NCBI RefSeq assembly: GCF_009604385.1
Contig: NZ_WEGJ01000002.1
Span: 496,001-560,000 of the forward strand
Direction of reading: 5' to 3'
From: Streptomyces smaragdinus
GTDB taxonomy: Bacteria; Actinomycetota; Actinomycetes; Streptomycetales; Streptomycetaceae
Length of the DNA: 64,000 nt
In this document: in pieces, positions 52,699 to 61,774 of the stretch
How positions within the stretch are numbered: the first letter of the stretch is position 1
Layout of the letters: each line of letters begins with the position of its first letter
Position numbers and translations under genes: made by a program
Notes under the pieces: generated by a model
Seen by the model: only the letters and a program-made list of their open reading frames with translations
What the model was told of the DNA's origin: nothing
The model's database searches: none

Positions 52699-53922
52699 TT
52701 ATGGCGCGACGAAGTTGTCCTTGAGGTTCGTGGCGCGGTGGTGGTCGGGTGCGGGTCCGAGTTTTTGCGGTTCACTGCCGGCCGCGGTGAGGTCGACGCG
52801 GTAGACGTCGTCCTCGCCGAGGAGGTAGAGGTTCCGGTGGTCGCCCGACAGGCCGAACGCGGTGATGCCGCGGTCGGTCTTGGGGGCGATGACGCGGCTG
52901 ACGGCGAGGTTCGTGGTGTGGAGTACGTCGTAGTCGTCCCGGGCGAGGCCGGGGTCGATGCGCAAGGTGTAGAAGCCCCCGCCGGGACCCGTTCCGCCGC
53001 CGTCGTGGCAGAGCAGTTCGGTGGCCGACAGCCACATCAGCGGGAGGCAGGTCGCGTAGTCCTCGGAATTGGTCCGCAGGCCCATCCAGTACGGCGGCTC
53101 GCCCGGGATCCGGTCGGCGTCGTCGACCTTGCCGGTGATGACGCGCAGGTCGAGTTCGCTGCCGTCGCCCCAGGCCGCGAAGCGGCCCGAAGGGTGGACG
53201 ACGGGGCACAGGACGGCGTCGTCGCCCAGCGGCCGGAAGTAGTACGGGTCGTCGCCGGACCACCCGGCGTCGCAGCCGGTGCGGATCTTGTGGTGGGTGA
53301 GCCGGCCCGTGCGGTCGACGGAGGCGATCTCCATGTTGTCGCGGAACCACAGCGTGCCGTCGGGTGTGAACCCCGGGTCCTGCTGGTTGACGTCCTCGGT
53401 CGCGTACCCGTCGCCCTCCTGGGCCGCGGAGACGTCGGTGAATTCCCCGGTGGCGACGTCGAGGCGGCCGATGTGCCCGCTGATCCCGTCCCCGACCTGA
53501 ACGGCGATCTCCTTGCCGTCCGGTGACACGGGGCTGAGGTCCGGATGCGTCCCGCCGCCGCACGGGTCCACGACCACGACCGCGTCGGGCTCCACCTGGG
53601 CCTTGGCGGCGATCTGTGCCAGGGGCTGGGTGAGGGGGGTGTAGTCGGCGGAGGCGACGATCTTGCGGAAGTCCGTGTCGTACGCGTCTGCGTGCCAGTT
53701 GTCCCCCTCGTCCAGCCAGCACAGCACCGGACCGTCCGCGGCCAGCACCTTCGCCAGTGCCGGTCCGAGTTCCGCGAGTGTCGGCCCGGCCGGTGAGCCC
53801 GCCCCGGCCGGATCGTCCCGGCCGGGTACCGGTGCGTCGTTCGATCCGCATCCTGCCAGGAGCAGCGCGGCGGCCAGCGCCGCTGCGGCCGTACGGACTC
53901 CACCGCTCGATGACACACGCAT
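52699..53922 (-). CDS. Putative lipoprotein with beta-propeller-like repeats, function unknown
   Basis: 407-residue exported protein. The signal peptide ends in the lipobox LLAGC (Cys about 26), so it should be anchored outside the membrane. The body has repeated short motifs such as SPVSPDGKEIAV, DPGFTPDGTLWFRD, VVHPSGRFAAWGDG and FGLSGDHRNLYLLGEDDVYRVDL, as in TolB/WD-like propellers. The ATG at 53922 has AAGGGGGA eight bases upstream and is preferred to one at 53955. A divergent TetR gene and a paralogous lipoprotein gene beyond it (54958-56237) suggest a small regulated locus. Confidence 0.75.
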   Translation of the reverse strand: MRVSSSGGVRTAAAALAAALLLAGCGSNDAPVPGRDDPAGAGSPAGPTLAELGPALAKVLAADGPVLCWLDEGDNWHADAYDTDFRKIVASADYTPLTQPLAQIAAKAQVEPDAVVVVDPCGGGTHPDLSPVSPDGKEIAVQVGDGISGHIGRLDVATGEFTDVSAAQEGDGYATEDVNQQDPGFTPDGTLWFRDNMEIASVDRTGRLTHHKIRTGCDAGWSGDDPYYFRPLGDDAVLCPVVHPSGRFAAWGDGSELDLRVITGKVDDADRIPGEPPYWMGLRTNSEDYATCLPLMWLSATELLCHDGGGTGPGGGFYTLRIDPGLARDDYDVLHTTNLAVSRVIAPKTDRGITAFGLSGDHRNLYLLGEDDVYRVDLTAAGSEPQKLGPAPDHHRATNLKDNFVAP

Positions 53923-53958
53923 GCCGTGGTCCCCCTTCAGTCGTAACAACTGCATAGA

Positions 53959-53977
53959 AAGTAAAAGGGCATTACTT
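53959..53977. promoter_or_regulatory. TetR operator candidate AAGTAA-N7-TTACTT
   Basis: Perfect 6-bp inverted repeat with a 7-base spacer (AAGGGCA), in an A/T-rich island between the lipoprotein gene (-) and the TetR gene (+). It would overlap both promoters. Confidence 0.55.
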
Positions 53978-54063
53978 CGTTGGCATCTTTAACCACATAA
54001 CATGTCTGCAGCGCAAGCCCGGCCGGTCACCGCGCCGGCCGCGGACCACCGACGGGAGCAGAC

Positions 54064-54819
54064 ATGCCAGGGCCGACCAGCGACGACCATTCCGACGCCC
54101 CGCTCTCCCGCCGGGAACGCCAGCGCCTCGAACTGCGCGAGGAGGCGGTGCGCACCGCCCGCGAACTGCTCGCCGCGGGCGGCCCGGAGAACCTGACGCT
54201 CTCCGCCGTCGCACGCGCCGTCGGCGTCACTCCGCCGGCGCTGTACCGGCACTTCGAAGGCGGCCGGGAAGGGGTCGTACGGGCCGTCTACCACCTCCTC
54301 GTCGAGGAGTTCTCCAGCACTGTCGAGCAGGCCGCCGCCCGGTACGAGAGCCACGGTGTCAGCGCCCAGATCCATGCGGGATGCCGGGCGGTCCTGGACT
54401 GGTCACTGGCCAACCGGCCCGAATTCGACCTCGTGATGGGTGCCCAGTTCGCGCGTATCTCCACCTCGGGCGGAGCGATCCCGGTCGCGCTCGCGGAGCG
54501 CCTGGGAGGCGTCTTCGCCGCGCTCTTCGACCGCCTCGTCCGTGAGCACGGCCTGATCCCGCCGGCCGAGACCGACATCACGCCCGCCCTGCTGCCGCAG
54601 ATCGTCGTGTACGGGCGCAGCGTGTGCCCGGACCAGCCGGTGGGCGTCGCGTATCTGATGTTCACCTGCTGGCGGCAGGTCTACGGCGTGGTCTGCATGG
54701 CGGCGAACCGGCATCTGGACTTCGCCTACCACGAATACGACGCGGTATTCGAGGACCTGATGGACCGCATACTCCGCCTGCTCGGCCTCACCCGCAGCCC
54801 GATCTTCGGGGCAGGCTGA
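54064..54819 (+). CDS. TetR/AcrR family transcriptional regulator
   Basis: 251-residue TetR-type regulator. The DNA-binding part is at about 18-65: RTARELLAAGGPENLTLSAVARAVGVTPPALYRHF (cited in part). The C-terminal ligand domain contains GCRAVLDWSLANRPEFDLVMG and FTCWRQVYGVVCMAANRH, typical of the actinobacterial WHG-like subgroup. It is divergent from one lipoprotein gene and followed on its own strand by a paralogue of it, so it probably controls one or both. Confidence 0.88.
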   Translation: MPGPTSDDHSDAPLSRRERQRLELREEAVRTARELLAAGGPENLTLSAVARAVGVTPPALYRHFEGGREGVVRAVYHLLVEEFSSTVEQAAARYESHGVSAQIHAGCRAVLDWSLANRPEFDLVMGAQFARISTSGGAIPVALAERLGGVFAALFDRLVREHGLIPPAETDITPALLPQIVVYGRSVCPDQPVGVAYLMFTCWRQVYGVVCMAANRHLDFAYHEYDAVFEDLMDRILRLLGLTRSPIFGAG

Positions 54820-54957
54820 CTTTGTCTTGATCGTGTGCGCGTTTGATCACGGATCGATCTCACCGTCGGACATGGTTGTCCTTTCATCTACCTTGATCTG
54901 CCGGGGAGTCCGGGACCGTCCCGGCGCCCCCGACCGAACGGATACGGCGGGGACAAG

Positions 54958-56237
54958 GTGCGATTCACACGAGTAACGATGGCGGCGCTGGCGGGACTGG
55001 CGCTGGCCATGGGAGCGGCGGGCTGCGGGAACGACGGCGAGAGCGCCGCGGGCACCCCCGACGAGTTGGCGCAGGAGAACGGAGGAAGGGCACAGGCAGG
55101 CTTCGGCGGAGCGGCGCAGAGACTGCGGAAGGTCTTCTCCCACGAGGGCCCAGTCGTGTGCACCGGAATCCTGGACTGGACTGGACAGCCACCGCCTACG
55201 ACGAGGACTTCCGCAAGCCCGTCGCACAGGTGTCATTCACGGAACTCAAGCCCACGCTCGACCAGCTGGCGAAGAAGGCCGGCGGTACCGACGCCGCCCT
55301 CGCCGATCCGTGCTCCCCGGGACTGAGCCCGCTGTCGCCGGACGGGAAACGGCTGGCCATCGGCGTCAAATGGCCGGACCAGATGTCGGGCAGCGCGGTA
55401 CACGGCGTGGGCTGGGTGAATCTGGACGACAGCTCGTTCGAGGACCTCACCCAGGCGGCGTCCGCATCGGACTACGCGGCGGAGGAAGTCCTGGACCAAA
55501 ACCCTGGATTCGCGGCCGACGGTTCGTTCTGGTTCGTACGCGGCGACGAGTACCAGCGGGCCGACGCGGCCGGCAAGGTGACCAAGCATGAAGTCAGCGG
55601 CGCGTGTTACGAGGACGCCGAGCTCGACGGCTGGTACCAGGCGGTGGAGGACCTCGCGGTGCCATGCGCCGCGCCGGTGCACCCCAGCGGCGGACTCGTC
55701 GTCCGCAAGATCAACGACGGACTGTCGCTGGAGCCCGTGGGCAAGCGGTACGACTCGCTGGGGGCACTGCCCGACGGCGGCCACTACTCCAAGGACCGCC
55801 CGCCGGCGACCGTCGTCACCCCGCAGGGTACGAACGGACCGACGATGTGCTCACCGGTCACATGGCTGAGTGAGACGGAACTGCTGTGCGAGTCGGCCGG
55901 ATTCTTCACCCTGAAGTTCCCCGCGGACCTGATCGCCGACGCAGCCCACCCGGCCTCGGACAGCCCGTACCCGTACCCGCAGGTCCCGGTCGCGGCGGAG
56001 GTCGCACCCCCCTCGGACCGCGAGATCCTCACCCGCGCCGTATCCGCGGACCGTACGGCGCTGTACATACTCGCCGGCGGCGACACCCGCGGCGGCCCCG
56101 GCAAGGTCTACCGCGCGGATCTGACCCAGCCCGGCAAGCCGGCGGAGATCGGCCCGCTGCCACCAGGAGCGCAGGAGGCGGACAGCGTCACCCTGCGGAT
56201 GGGCCCCCTCACCGTCCCCGCCCAGTCGGTCAGCTGA
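54958..56237 (+). pseudogene. Paralogous lipoprotein, frameshifted by a 5-bp tandem repeat
   Basis: The GTG at 54958 begins a signal peptide with lipobox AMGAAGC. After SHEGPVVCTGILDWT the frame is lost at three tandem copies of TGGAC (55172-55186). The continuation, ATAYDEDFRKPVAQVSFTEL, is in another frame and runs open to 56237. Removing one TGGAC copy gives one protein of about 424 residues. It parallels the protein at 52699-53922: GPVVC with GPVLC, TAYDEDFRKPV with DAYDTDFRKIV, SPLSPDGKRLAI with SPVSPDGKEIAV. The three-copy repeat could be a mutation, a phase-variable switch or an assembly error. Confidence 0.75.
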
Positions 56238-56242
56238 AACCC

Positions 56243-56286
56243 GCCGTTCCTGTCCCGGCCTCTACGCAGACCGGGACAGGAACGGC
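56243..56286. terminator. Perfect 16-bp stem terminator
   Basis: GCCGTTCCTGTCCCGG and its exact complement CCGGGACAGGAACGGC flank a 12-base loop, six bases after the lipoprotein stop. Confidence 0.75.
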
Positions 56287-56532
56287 ACCATGGCGGAAGT
56301 CCCGGACGAGGCGGTGCATGCCGACCACCTTCTGCGAGTGGTGGCTGAGGGAGAAACGGCAGGGGGGACACGCTGGTGGGGGATGTGGCTGGATCTCATC
56401 CGCCTCGCCCCGGTCAACGACGCCACTCGCCCGCATGTCACGGAGTGCTGTCGCAGTCCGGAGGAGCCGCAGTGTTCAGGCCCTCATGAGCCCGGACGGG
56501 CATGATCGCGAACGGCGTCTTGGGCCGAGGTC

Positions 56533-56930
56533 TTGTGGGCTGGCCTGAATGTCGAGTCGGAAGTTCTATCGACTGCGGACGGCCGCACCTGTCCAGCCGA
56601 GCTGATCCGGGCCATCTCCTTGACCTGGCTGTTCGGTGGGCAACGCAGCGACGAAGTCGCACGGTTCCGCGTCGGTTGCATCCGCCGGCAGCACGGTTGC
56701 CTGCCGATCCCCAGGCCCTGGACCGCGACGCGGTCTGCCCTGCCGGACATTCCCACCCACAAAGGCCGGCGGCGCGTTCACCATGCCGAGTCTGCGCCTC
56801 GGGGCGATCGGTGCATGGCAGCCGGTCCGACCCGACTGGCCCGCCATTCTCGATCCGAAGACCAACGAGCGCGCGAGCGTTCCGCTTGCCTTCCACCCAG
56901 CAGCAGGAATGCTCGCCCGGCAGTGAACAT
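56533..56930 (+). pseudogene. Tyrosine-recombinase/integrase remnant
   Basis: One frame reads ELIRAISLTWLFGGQRSDEVARFRVGCI, which resembles the catalytic-arginine region of tyrosine-type integrases found on mobile elements. Other frames give PPTKAGGAFTMPSLRLG, then IGAWQPVRPDWPAILDPKTNER. No single frame is open throughout and the C-terminal tyrosine region is absent. No attachment-site repeat was found nearby. Confidence 0.65.
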
Positions 56931-56982
56931 GTCCGGGATCGGCCATCTCCGAATGCCCTGCGAGGAACGATCCGCGCCCGGG

Positions 56983-58752
56983 TCAGCCGGTCTCCGCGGC
57001 CTGATCGGGCGGCTGGGGGTCGTAGTTGTCCACGCCCCGGAGATTGCGTTCGACAGCCGCGCGCCAGGAACCGTTCGCGATCATCCGGCCGATCGCCTTG
57101 TCGATGGACCGGCGCAGCTCGGCCCTGTCGGCGGAAACTGCGACTCCGTACGAGGTAGTGCTGAAATCCAGTCCACTCAGTCGGTAGGCGAAGGGTTGTC
57201 CGTGACTGTTGGCGTAGCCGGCCAGGACGCCGTCGTCCGCGGTGACGGCATCGACCTTGCCGCCGTCCAGTGCGGTGAGGCAATCCGTGTACGTGGCGTG
57301 ATCCACGATGTCCACGCCGGGCGCCTTCTCCTTCACGGCCTGTGCGGAGGTGGAGCCGGTGACCGCGCACAGCTTGCGATTGTTGAGGGCCGTGACATCG
57401 GCGATCTTGTCATCGGCGCGGGTCAGAAGATCCTGGTGGACGGAGAGGTAGGGGCCCACGAAGCCAACTCCGCCCCGCTCATGGCCCATGGGAAAGCGGG
57501 CTACGGCGAAATCGACGGCGCCGCTCGCCACGAGATCCGTACCGCCGGAAGCAGGTAATTCCCGCCACACGATGTCCTTCTCGGGGGAGAGGCCGAGTTC
57601 GCCGGCGATGTAGCGGGCGATGTCGACCTCGAAACCGACGTATTCCCCGGTCCGGGTGCACCAGCTCATGGCCGAATCATCGGGCGCGATCCCGATCGTC
57701 AGAGTCTCCCGGCTGCCATCGCCGCCGGAAACGGACTCGGACGGGGAACTGGTCGCGCAGGCGGTCGGCGAGTCGGCTGTCGCGGCACCACCGCCCTCCG
57801 GCAGCAGCCATACCGTCGTCGCCGCGAGCACTCCGGCGGCCGCGGCGATCGCGGCCATCAGGGGAGCCCGGCGCCGACGCCGTCGCAGGGGCGTCGGCGG
57901 GACCGCCAAAGGCGATGTCTCGGACAGCCGCCGATACGACGGCAACTCCGCCAGTGCGTACGTCACACCGCACCGGCGGACGATCTCCAGCGGGTCCGGC
58001 CGCCGAGCCGGTTCCCGATCGACGCACTGCCGGATGAGTTCGGCCAGCCCGAGTTCCACCCCGCCGACGTCGATCTCCCCGTGCACAACCCGGTAGCTCA
58101 CGGCCGGCCACTCCCCGGCACCGTAAGGAGCCCGGCCCGTCGCGGCAGCCGCCATCGTCGCACCGAGCGCGAACACGTCCGCCGCCGGACTTGCTTCACC
58201 GCCCAGCAACACCTCGGGTGCGGTGTAACCGGGAGTGCCGGGCGTCTGCCCCGTACGGGTGAGTTTCGTGTCCGTCCCTGCCCGGGCGATACCGAAGTCG
58301 ATCAGCTGTGGACCTCCTGCGGCCAGGATGACGTTGTGCGGCTTGACATCCCGATGCACCACGCCGTGCCCGTGCACCTCGGCCAGCGCTTCCGCCAGTG
58401 CCGCGAACACCCCGGTGTACAGGGCGGGTTCGAGAGGCGCACCGCGTGATGCCATGAGCAGCGTGGGACCCGGCACGAATTCCGTCGCCAGCCAATAGGG
58501 CGACTCCAGGGAAGCGCTGACGAGGCGTGCGGTATACGGGCTGCGCACCGCACGTACGGTCGCCACCTCACGGCGGAATCGGGCCAGGACGTCGGAGTCG
58601 TCCGCGAAGTCCTCGCGGATCACCTTGATCGCCACCTGTATCCCGCCCGGCGACCGCCCCAGGTACACCCGCCCCATGCCGCCACTGCCCAGCCTGGCGA
58701 GCAGTATGAAGTCGCCCAGGCGCCTGGGATCCTGACCTCTCAACGGTTCCAT
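56983..58752 (-). CDS. Transmembrane Ser/Thr kinase with extracellular family-3 solute-binding-protein sensor
   Basis: 589-residue receptor kinase. The cytoplasmic kinase (about 17-265) has the glycine loop LGSGGMGRVYLG, Lys43 in VAIKVI, HRDVKPHN (133-140), DFG (152-154) and GTPGYTAPE. After an Arg-rich stretch a single transmembrane segment lies at about 297-317. The outside part (about 350-575) is a periplasmic-binding-protein type 3 domain: GYVGFEVDIARYIAGELGL style start (here EYVGFEVDIARYIAGELGL), VDFAVARFPM, KLCAVTGSTSAQAV and DAVTADDGVLAGYA. Such domains bind amino acids or other small polar ligands, so this looks like a nutrient- or metabolite-sensing kinase. The ATG at 58752 matches the usual kinase N-terminus. 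Confidence 0.9.
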   Translation of the reverse strand: MEPLRGQDPRRLGDFILLARLGSGGMGRVYLGRSPGGIQVAIKVIREDFADDSDVLARFRREVATVRAVRSPYTARLVSASLESPYWLATEFVPGPTLLMASRGAPLEPALYTGVFAALAEALAEVHGHGVVHRDVKPHNVILAAGGPQLIDFGIARAGTDTKLTRTGQTPGTPGYTAPEVLLGGEASPAADVFALGATMAAAATGRAPYGAGEWPAVSYRVVHGEIDVGGVELGLAELIRQCVDREPARRPDPLEIVRRCGVTYALAELPSYRRLSETSPLAVPPTPLRRRRRRAPLMAAIAAAAGVLAATTVWLLPEGGGAATADSPTACATSSPSESVSGGDGSRETLTIGIAPDDSAMSWCTRTGEYVGFEVDIARYIAGELGLSPEKDIVWRELPASGGTDLVASGAVDFAVARFPMGHERGGVGFVGPYLSVHQDLLTRADDKIADVTALNNRKLCAVTGSTSAQAVKEKAPGVDIVDHATYTDCLTALDGGKVDAVTADDGVLAGYANSHGQPFAYRLSGLDFSTTSYGVAVSADRAELRRSIDKAIGRMIANGSWRAAVERNLRGVDNYDPQPPDQAAETG

Positions 58753-58849
58753 GCCCACCACTCTGCCAAAGCGCGACATCAATCTCGGCCGGGCCCCCGA
58801 AACTACCGGTCATCCCTCTGCAGCAGGACACGGTGCCGGAGGCGGGGGA

Positions 58850-59350
58850 TCGCAACCTTCTGGTCGTCTGCCGCCGCTCTCGGCCTGTCCGCCCTGCTGC
58901 TCACCGCCTGCGAGCCCGGCAAGACCCGAGCGTCCGACGACACCACGCCCCCTGTGCCCCAACCGGGCTCCGGCGGTGGCGGGGCCGGACAGCAGCCTGC
59001 CGGCAACGGCGCAACGGGGGACGGCGACACCTCCGCCAACGCCCCGGCAGCCAACGCCACCAGCGACAGCCATGCGTTCCAGCCCCCCCGGTGGCCTCGG
59101 CGGTGCCCCCGCCTATCCGCTGTACGCGGGCACGTCGGCGTATGCGGTGACGGACCTCAACCCCACCGGCGCGAAGGACGGCGCCCACCTCGACACCCTG
59201 GAAGTACTCGCGAACGCCGACCACATGCCCCAGTCCGGCGCCCGCCGCTTCCCGACCGACAACCCTGTGGTCCTCCGTCCGATGCTGGGCCTCTACTCGG
59301 CTACGGTTGAGGAAGCTCATGCCTCGATGAAGGACGCTGCCGAATCCTGA
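58850..59350 (+). pseudogene. Putative lipoprotein, frameshifted at a C7 run, start unclear
   Basis: One frame gives a lipoprotein-type signal (SSAAALGLSALLLTAC) and a Gly/Ala-rich linker. At a run of seven C's (59083-59089) the frame changes, and another frame continues GLGGAPAYPLYAGTSAYAVTDLNPTG to LYSATVEEAHASMKDAAES. One fewer C would join them. No good start codon is in frame upstream of the signal. The family is not recognised. It is divergent from the kinase gene. Confidence 0.5.
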
Positions 59351-59369
59351 CTGCGAACAGCGCGGCCTT

Positions 59370-59392
59370 GGCCCCCGCGAACAGCGGGGGCC
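59370..59392. terminator. Hairpin terminator
   Basis: GGCCCCCGC and GCGGGGGCC pair perfectly around the 5-base loop GAACA, twenty bases after the lipoprotein frame ends. Confidence 0.7.
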
Positions 59393-59564
59393 GAGTGCCC
59401 TCAACCGGTGCCGATCGCCTCACGGACCTACTCGGAACGGGACGTGCCCGTTCGCGTGCCCTGGCGGCGCTGAGCACCCTCTGAACTGGAAAATTCCAGA
59501 ATCAGGCGGGTGGGCAGCAGTGTCCGGGCGGCGTCTGCCGACGGAGGGGCATGAAGGGGCTGTG

Positions 59565-59870
59565 GCACTCAGCCGCATTTCTGTGGAAGTGAGGGTGACC
59601 TGGTGGCCGAGAGCCTGGAGCTGGCGGACGAGAGTTTGGGTTTCGCCGGCCGGGTTGATCAGGCGTTGGTGGTGGTCGGGCCCGAGGTCTTCGATGCGGG
59701 GGACGGGGTCGTTGGTGATGCGCCAGACGATCGCCAACATCGGCCAGGCCACCGCGACGACGGCTTTCTTGTGGCCCCGATGTTCGACGAGTCTGCGGTA
59801 GTGGGCTCTGAGGAAGGTATCTGGCCGGGCCGCGGCTGCTTCACTGACTCTCCCGCGTGATCGTCCGCCG
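59565..59870 (-). mobile_element. IS110-family transposase C-terminal fragment
   Basis: The minus strand reads ARPDTFLRAHYRRLVEHRGH, KKAVVAVAWPMLAIVWRITN and ETQTLVRQLQALGHQVTL, the end of the C-terminal domain of IS110 transposases. The catalytic N-terminal half is absent. It is not the missing part of the fragment at 48946-49334 in any obvious way, since the two are 10 kb apart. Confidence 0.75.
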
Positions 59871-60029
59871 CGGCCTCGTCCATCCACATCCCCTCCATTC
59901 CGCAGATCATCCGGACGGAACGCCGGACAGAGCGGGCAAGCATTCGTGCGTGGTGTCTGAAGGAATCTTTCCCCCGCTTCTGGTGCCGGTCCCTTGGCCC
60001 AGGCCGATCTGCCGCAGGAAAGGGGGAGG

Positions 60030-60200
60030 GCGGTGTCCAGGCCGGGGTGACCGTCGGGGTAGACCTCGTGGTCGAGGATCTCCGCCCGGTGGCGTGCGTC
60101 CCCCGTTGACCGGGACGCCGCAGTCGACGACCCGGGGGTCTCTCGGGATCTGCTGCGCCACGGCCAGGATCCACGCGAGGTCGATGCGCAGGTTCACGTG
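60030..60200 (-). pseudogene. Doc-like (Fic family) toxin remnant
   Basis: The minus strand gives VNLRIDLAWILAVAQQIPRD and DPRVVDCGVPV, then after a frame change RHRAEILDHEVYPDG, which resembles the start of actinobacterial Doc-type toxins. The catalytic Fic motif region is missing. No intact antitoxin gene is seen upstream. The flanks 59871-60029 and 60201-60755 hold no recognised gene. Confidence 0.4.
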
Positions 60201-60755
60201 GCGTCCCCCGGCGCCGTCTCGGCGGCGGTGTCCGGGAGACGGGGGTGGCGGTCCTCCGAAGTTCCCCGCCCTGCCCACGCCTTCCGCAGCGGCATCAACC
60301 CCTGGGCGGCATTGGCCGACCGTGTGGCCGATGCGGTCCGAGTTCCTGCCAGGGCTCCGGCAGGCAGCGCACGCGACTCAGCCGAACTGGTGTAGCGCGT
60401 ACGACTCTCCTGCCGCAGGCAACCGAACATACTGCATGGCGTTGGTGAGCCCCGCCACTACATGAACCGTCAGCACCAAAGGCGGAGGCGCATGTTCAAG
60501 GGTCCGTGCCGATACAACTGCGCCGCGTGCGGTTTCGCCGTCACCCGTTGCTCCCTGCGTTCCGCAGCCGTTGATGCCGGCCGGGGTTTCCGCCGCCGTG
60601 TGCATTGTGTCGGCGGACGAATCCGGAAGACCTCATACGTAAGCCCGCTCGCGTCGGCCGGCCTGTCTGTGTGATCGTCGGCGCATCATGTGCCCCGGCC
60701 TCCTTCCCGAGTCGCTCTGGTCCCCCGAAACGGGACGGCCGAGGAGGTCGTACGG

Positions 60756-60792
60756 GAAGGGGGCGCGCCCACCGTGGTGGGGCGCCCCCTTC
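60756..60792. terminator. Long near-perfect hairpin
   Basis: GAAGGGGGCGCGCCCACC pairs with GGTGGGGCGCCCCCTTC apart from a 2-base bulge, around a 2-base turn. It lies 68 bases beyond the end of the small minus-strand gene at 60860-61090 and probably terminates it. Confidence 0.65.
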
Positions 60793-60859
60793 GCACGTCA
60801 GAACCTGCGGGCTTCGGATCGTCGGCCGAGGAGCGCGGCGTCCGACGGCCGGGGATCCG

Positions 60860-61090
60860 TCAGCAGCGCCGCCACCGGCGTCGGGGGCGGCTGAAGAACC
60901 ATCCGGCGGGCGGCTTGTCGGCCCGCCATGGGCGGGGCTCGGGTGCCTGGCGTCGCCATTGTGCGGCAAGAATGCGGCTGCGGGCCGACGGCTCTTTTAC
61001 GGGCGCCGCCCGGACGAATTCCTCGTCGAGGGCGGGGCCAGGTTCTTCCGGGGAGCCGGCGCGGTCCCTGTGATGCAGTGAATCGATCAT
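60860..61090 (-). CDS. Small basic hypothetical protein
   Basis: 76 residues from an ATG at 61090 with a strong AGGAGGTGACA ribosome site. It shows LDEEFVRAAPVKEPSARSRI then LAAQWRRQAPEPRPWRADKP, a pattern seen at the N-termini of Streptomyces membrane proteins of unknown function. The protein ends in a run of basic residues (SRPRRRWRRC) where relatives usually continue into a transmembrane segment, so the gene may be truncated. Confidence 0.5.
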   Translation of the reverse strand: MIDSLHHRDRAGSPEEPGPALDEEFVRAAPVKEPSARSRILAAQWRRQAPEPRPWRADKPPAGWFFSRPRRRWRRC

Positions 61091-61774
61091 GGATCGTGTC
61101 ACCTCCTGACAGAAGATCGTCGGAAATGCCCTGATGTGCTCCCGGCCGGGGTGTGATGTGGGTAACCGGTGTGGGTGTCTCCGCTGGTCGCGGGCGGGCG
61201 TGGTTCTCTCCTGCGGTGCAGCCGGCAGCTGTCCGACCCCGGTTCGGGGCCGTGATGCTGCGGTCTCGGCTTTCGCTGCGGCCGTGCGGGGTTGTTCGCC
61301 CTCTGCGCGCCGGTCGGATCCGGGGCGGGGACGGGGCTGGGGCATTGTGGGTGAGGTTTTCCGGTTCTCCGGGGGGATGGGTTCGATGCGGGCGGGGACA
61401 TATTTGTGCCGGGGGGTGCCGGGAAGGGAGTCGAGGGGGCGTCGGCCGGCCCGGTGAGCTGTGTGAGGGGCTCGGGGATCGCGACGGTGAATCGCCGGTC
61501 GGCCCCGCAGCAATTGCTCGTGATACCCCGGGACCCGAGCCGCAGGTACGGATCGTCCGCGGACAAGGGCCCGCGCGGCACGGCGGCGAGGTGGCCCACG
61601 GGCGGTCCGCTCTCGCCACTGCCGCCGGCGCAGCGGGCTGATGGCGAGCGGACTCCTCGAAGAGAACAGTTCCTTGGTGCGTTCGGTCGGACACCCGTAT
61701 GTACACCGTCCACGTGCGGCACATGCGCCTGGCGTCGCCTGTGCCTGCCGAGCCGGCCTTGACTGCCGTGCCCG
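61091..61774. other. No gene recognised
   Basis: 684 bases upstream of the small gene and downstream of the enoyl-CoA hydratase gene. Long frames exist on both strands because of base composition, but their translations are low-complexity Pro/Arg/Ser and show no family features. Confidence 0.4.

Noticed and set aside
56533..56930. Active integrase marking an integrated element with attachment sites
   Set aside because: The frame is broken several times, the catalytic tyrosine region is missing, and no tRNA gene or direct repeat pair was found nearby.
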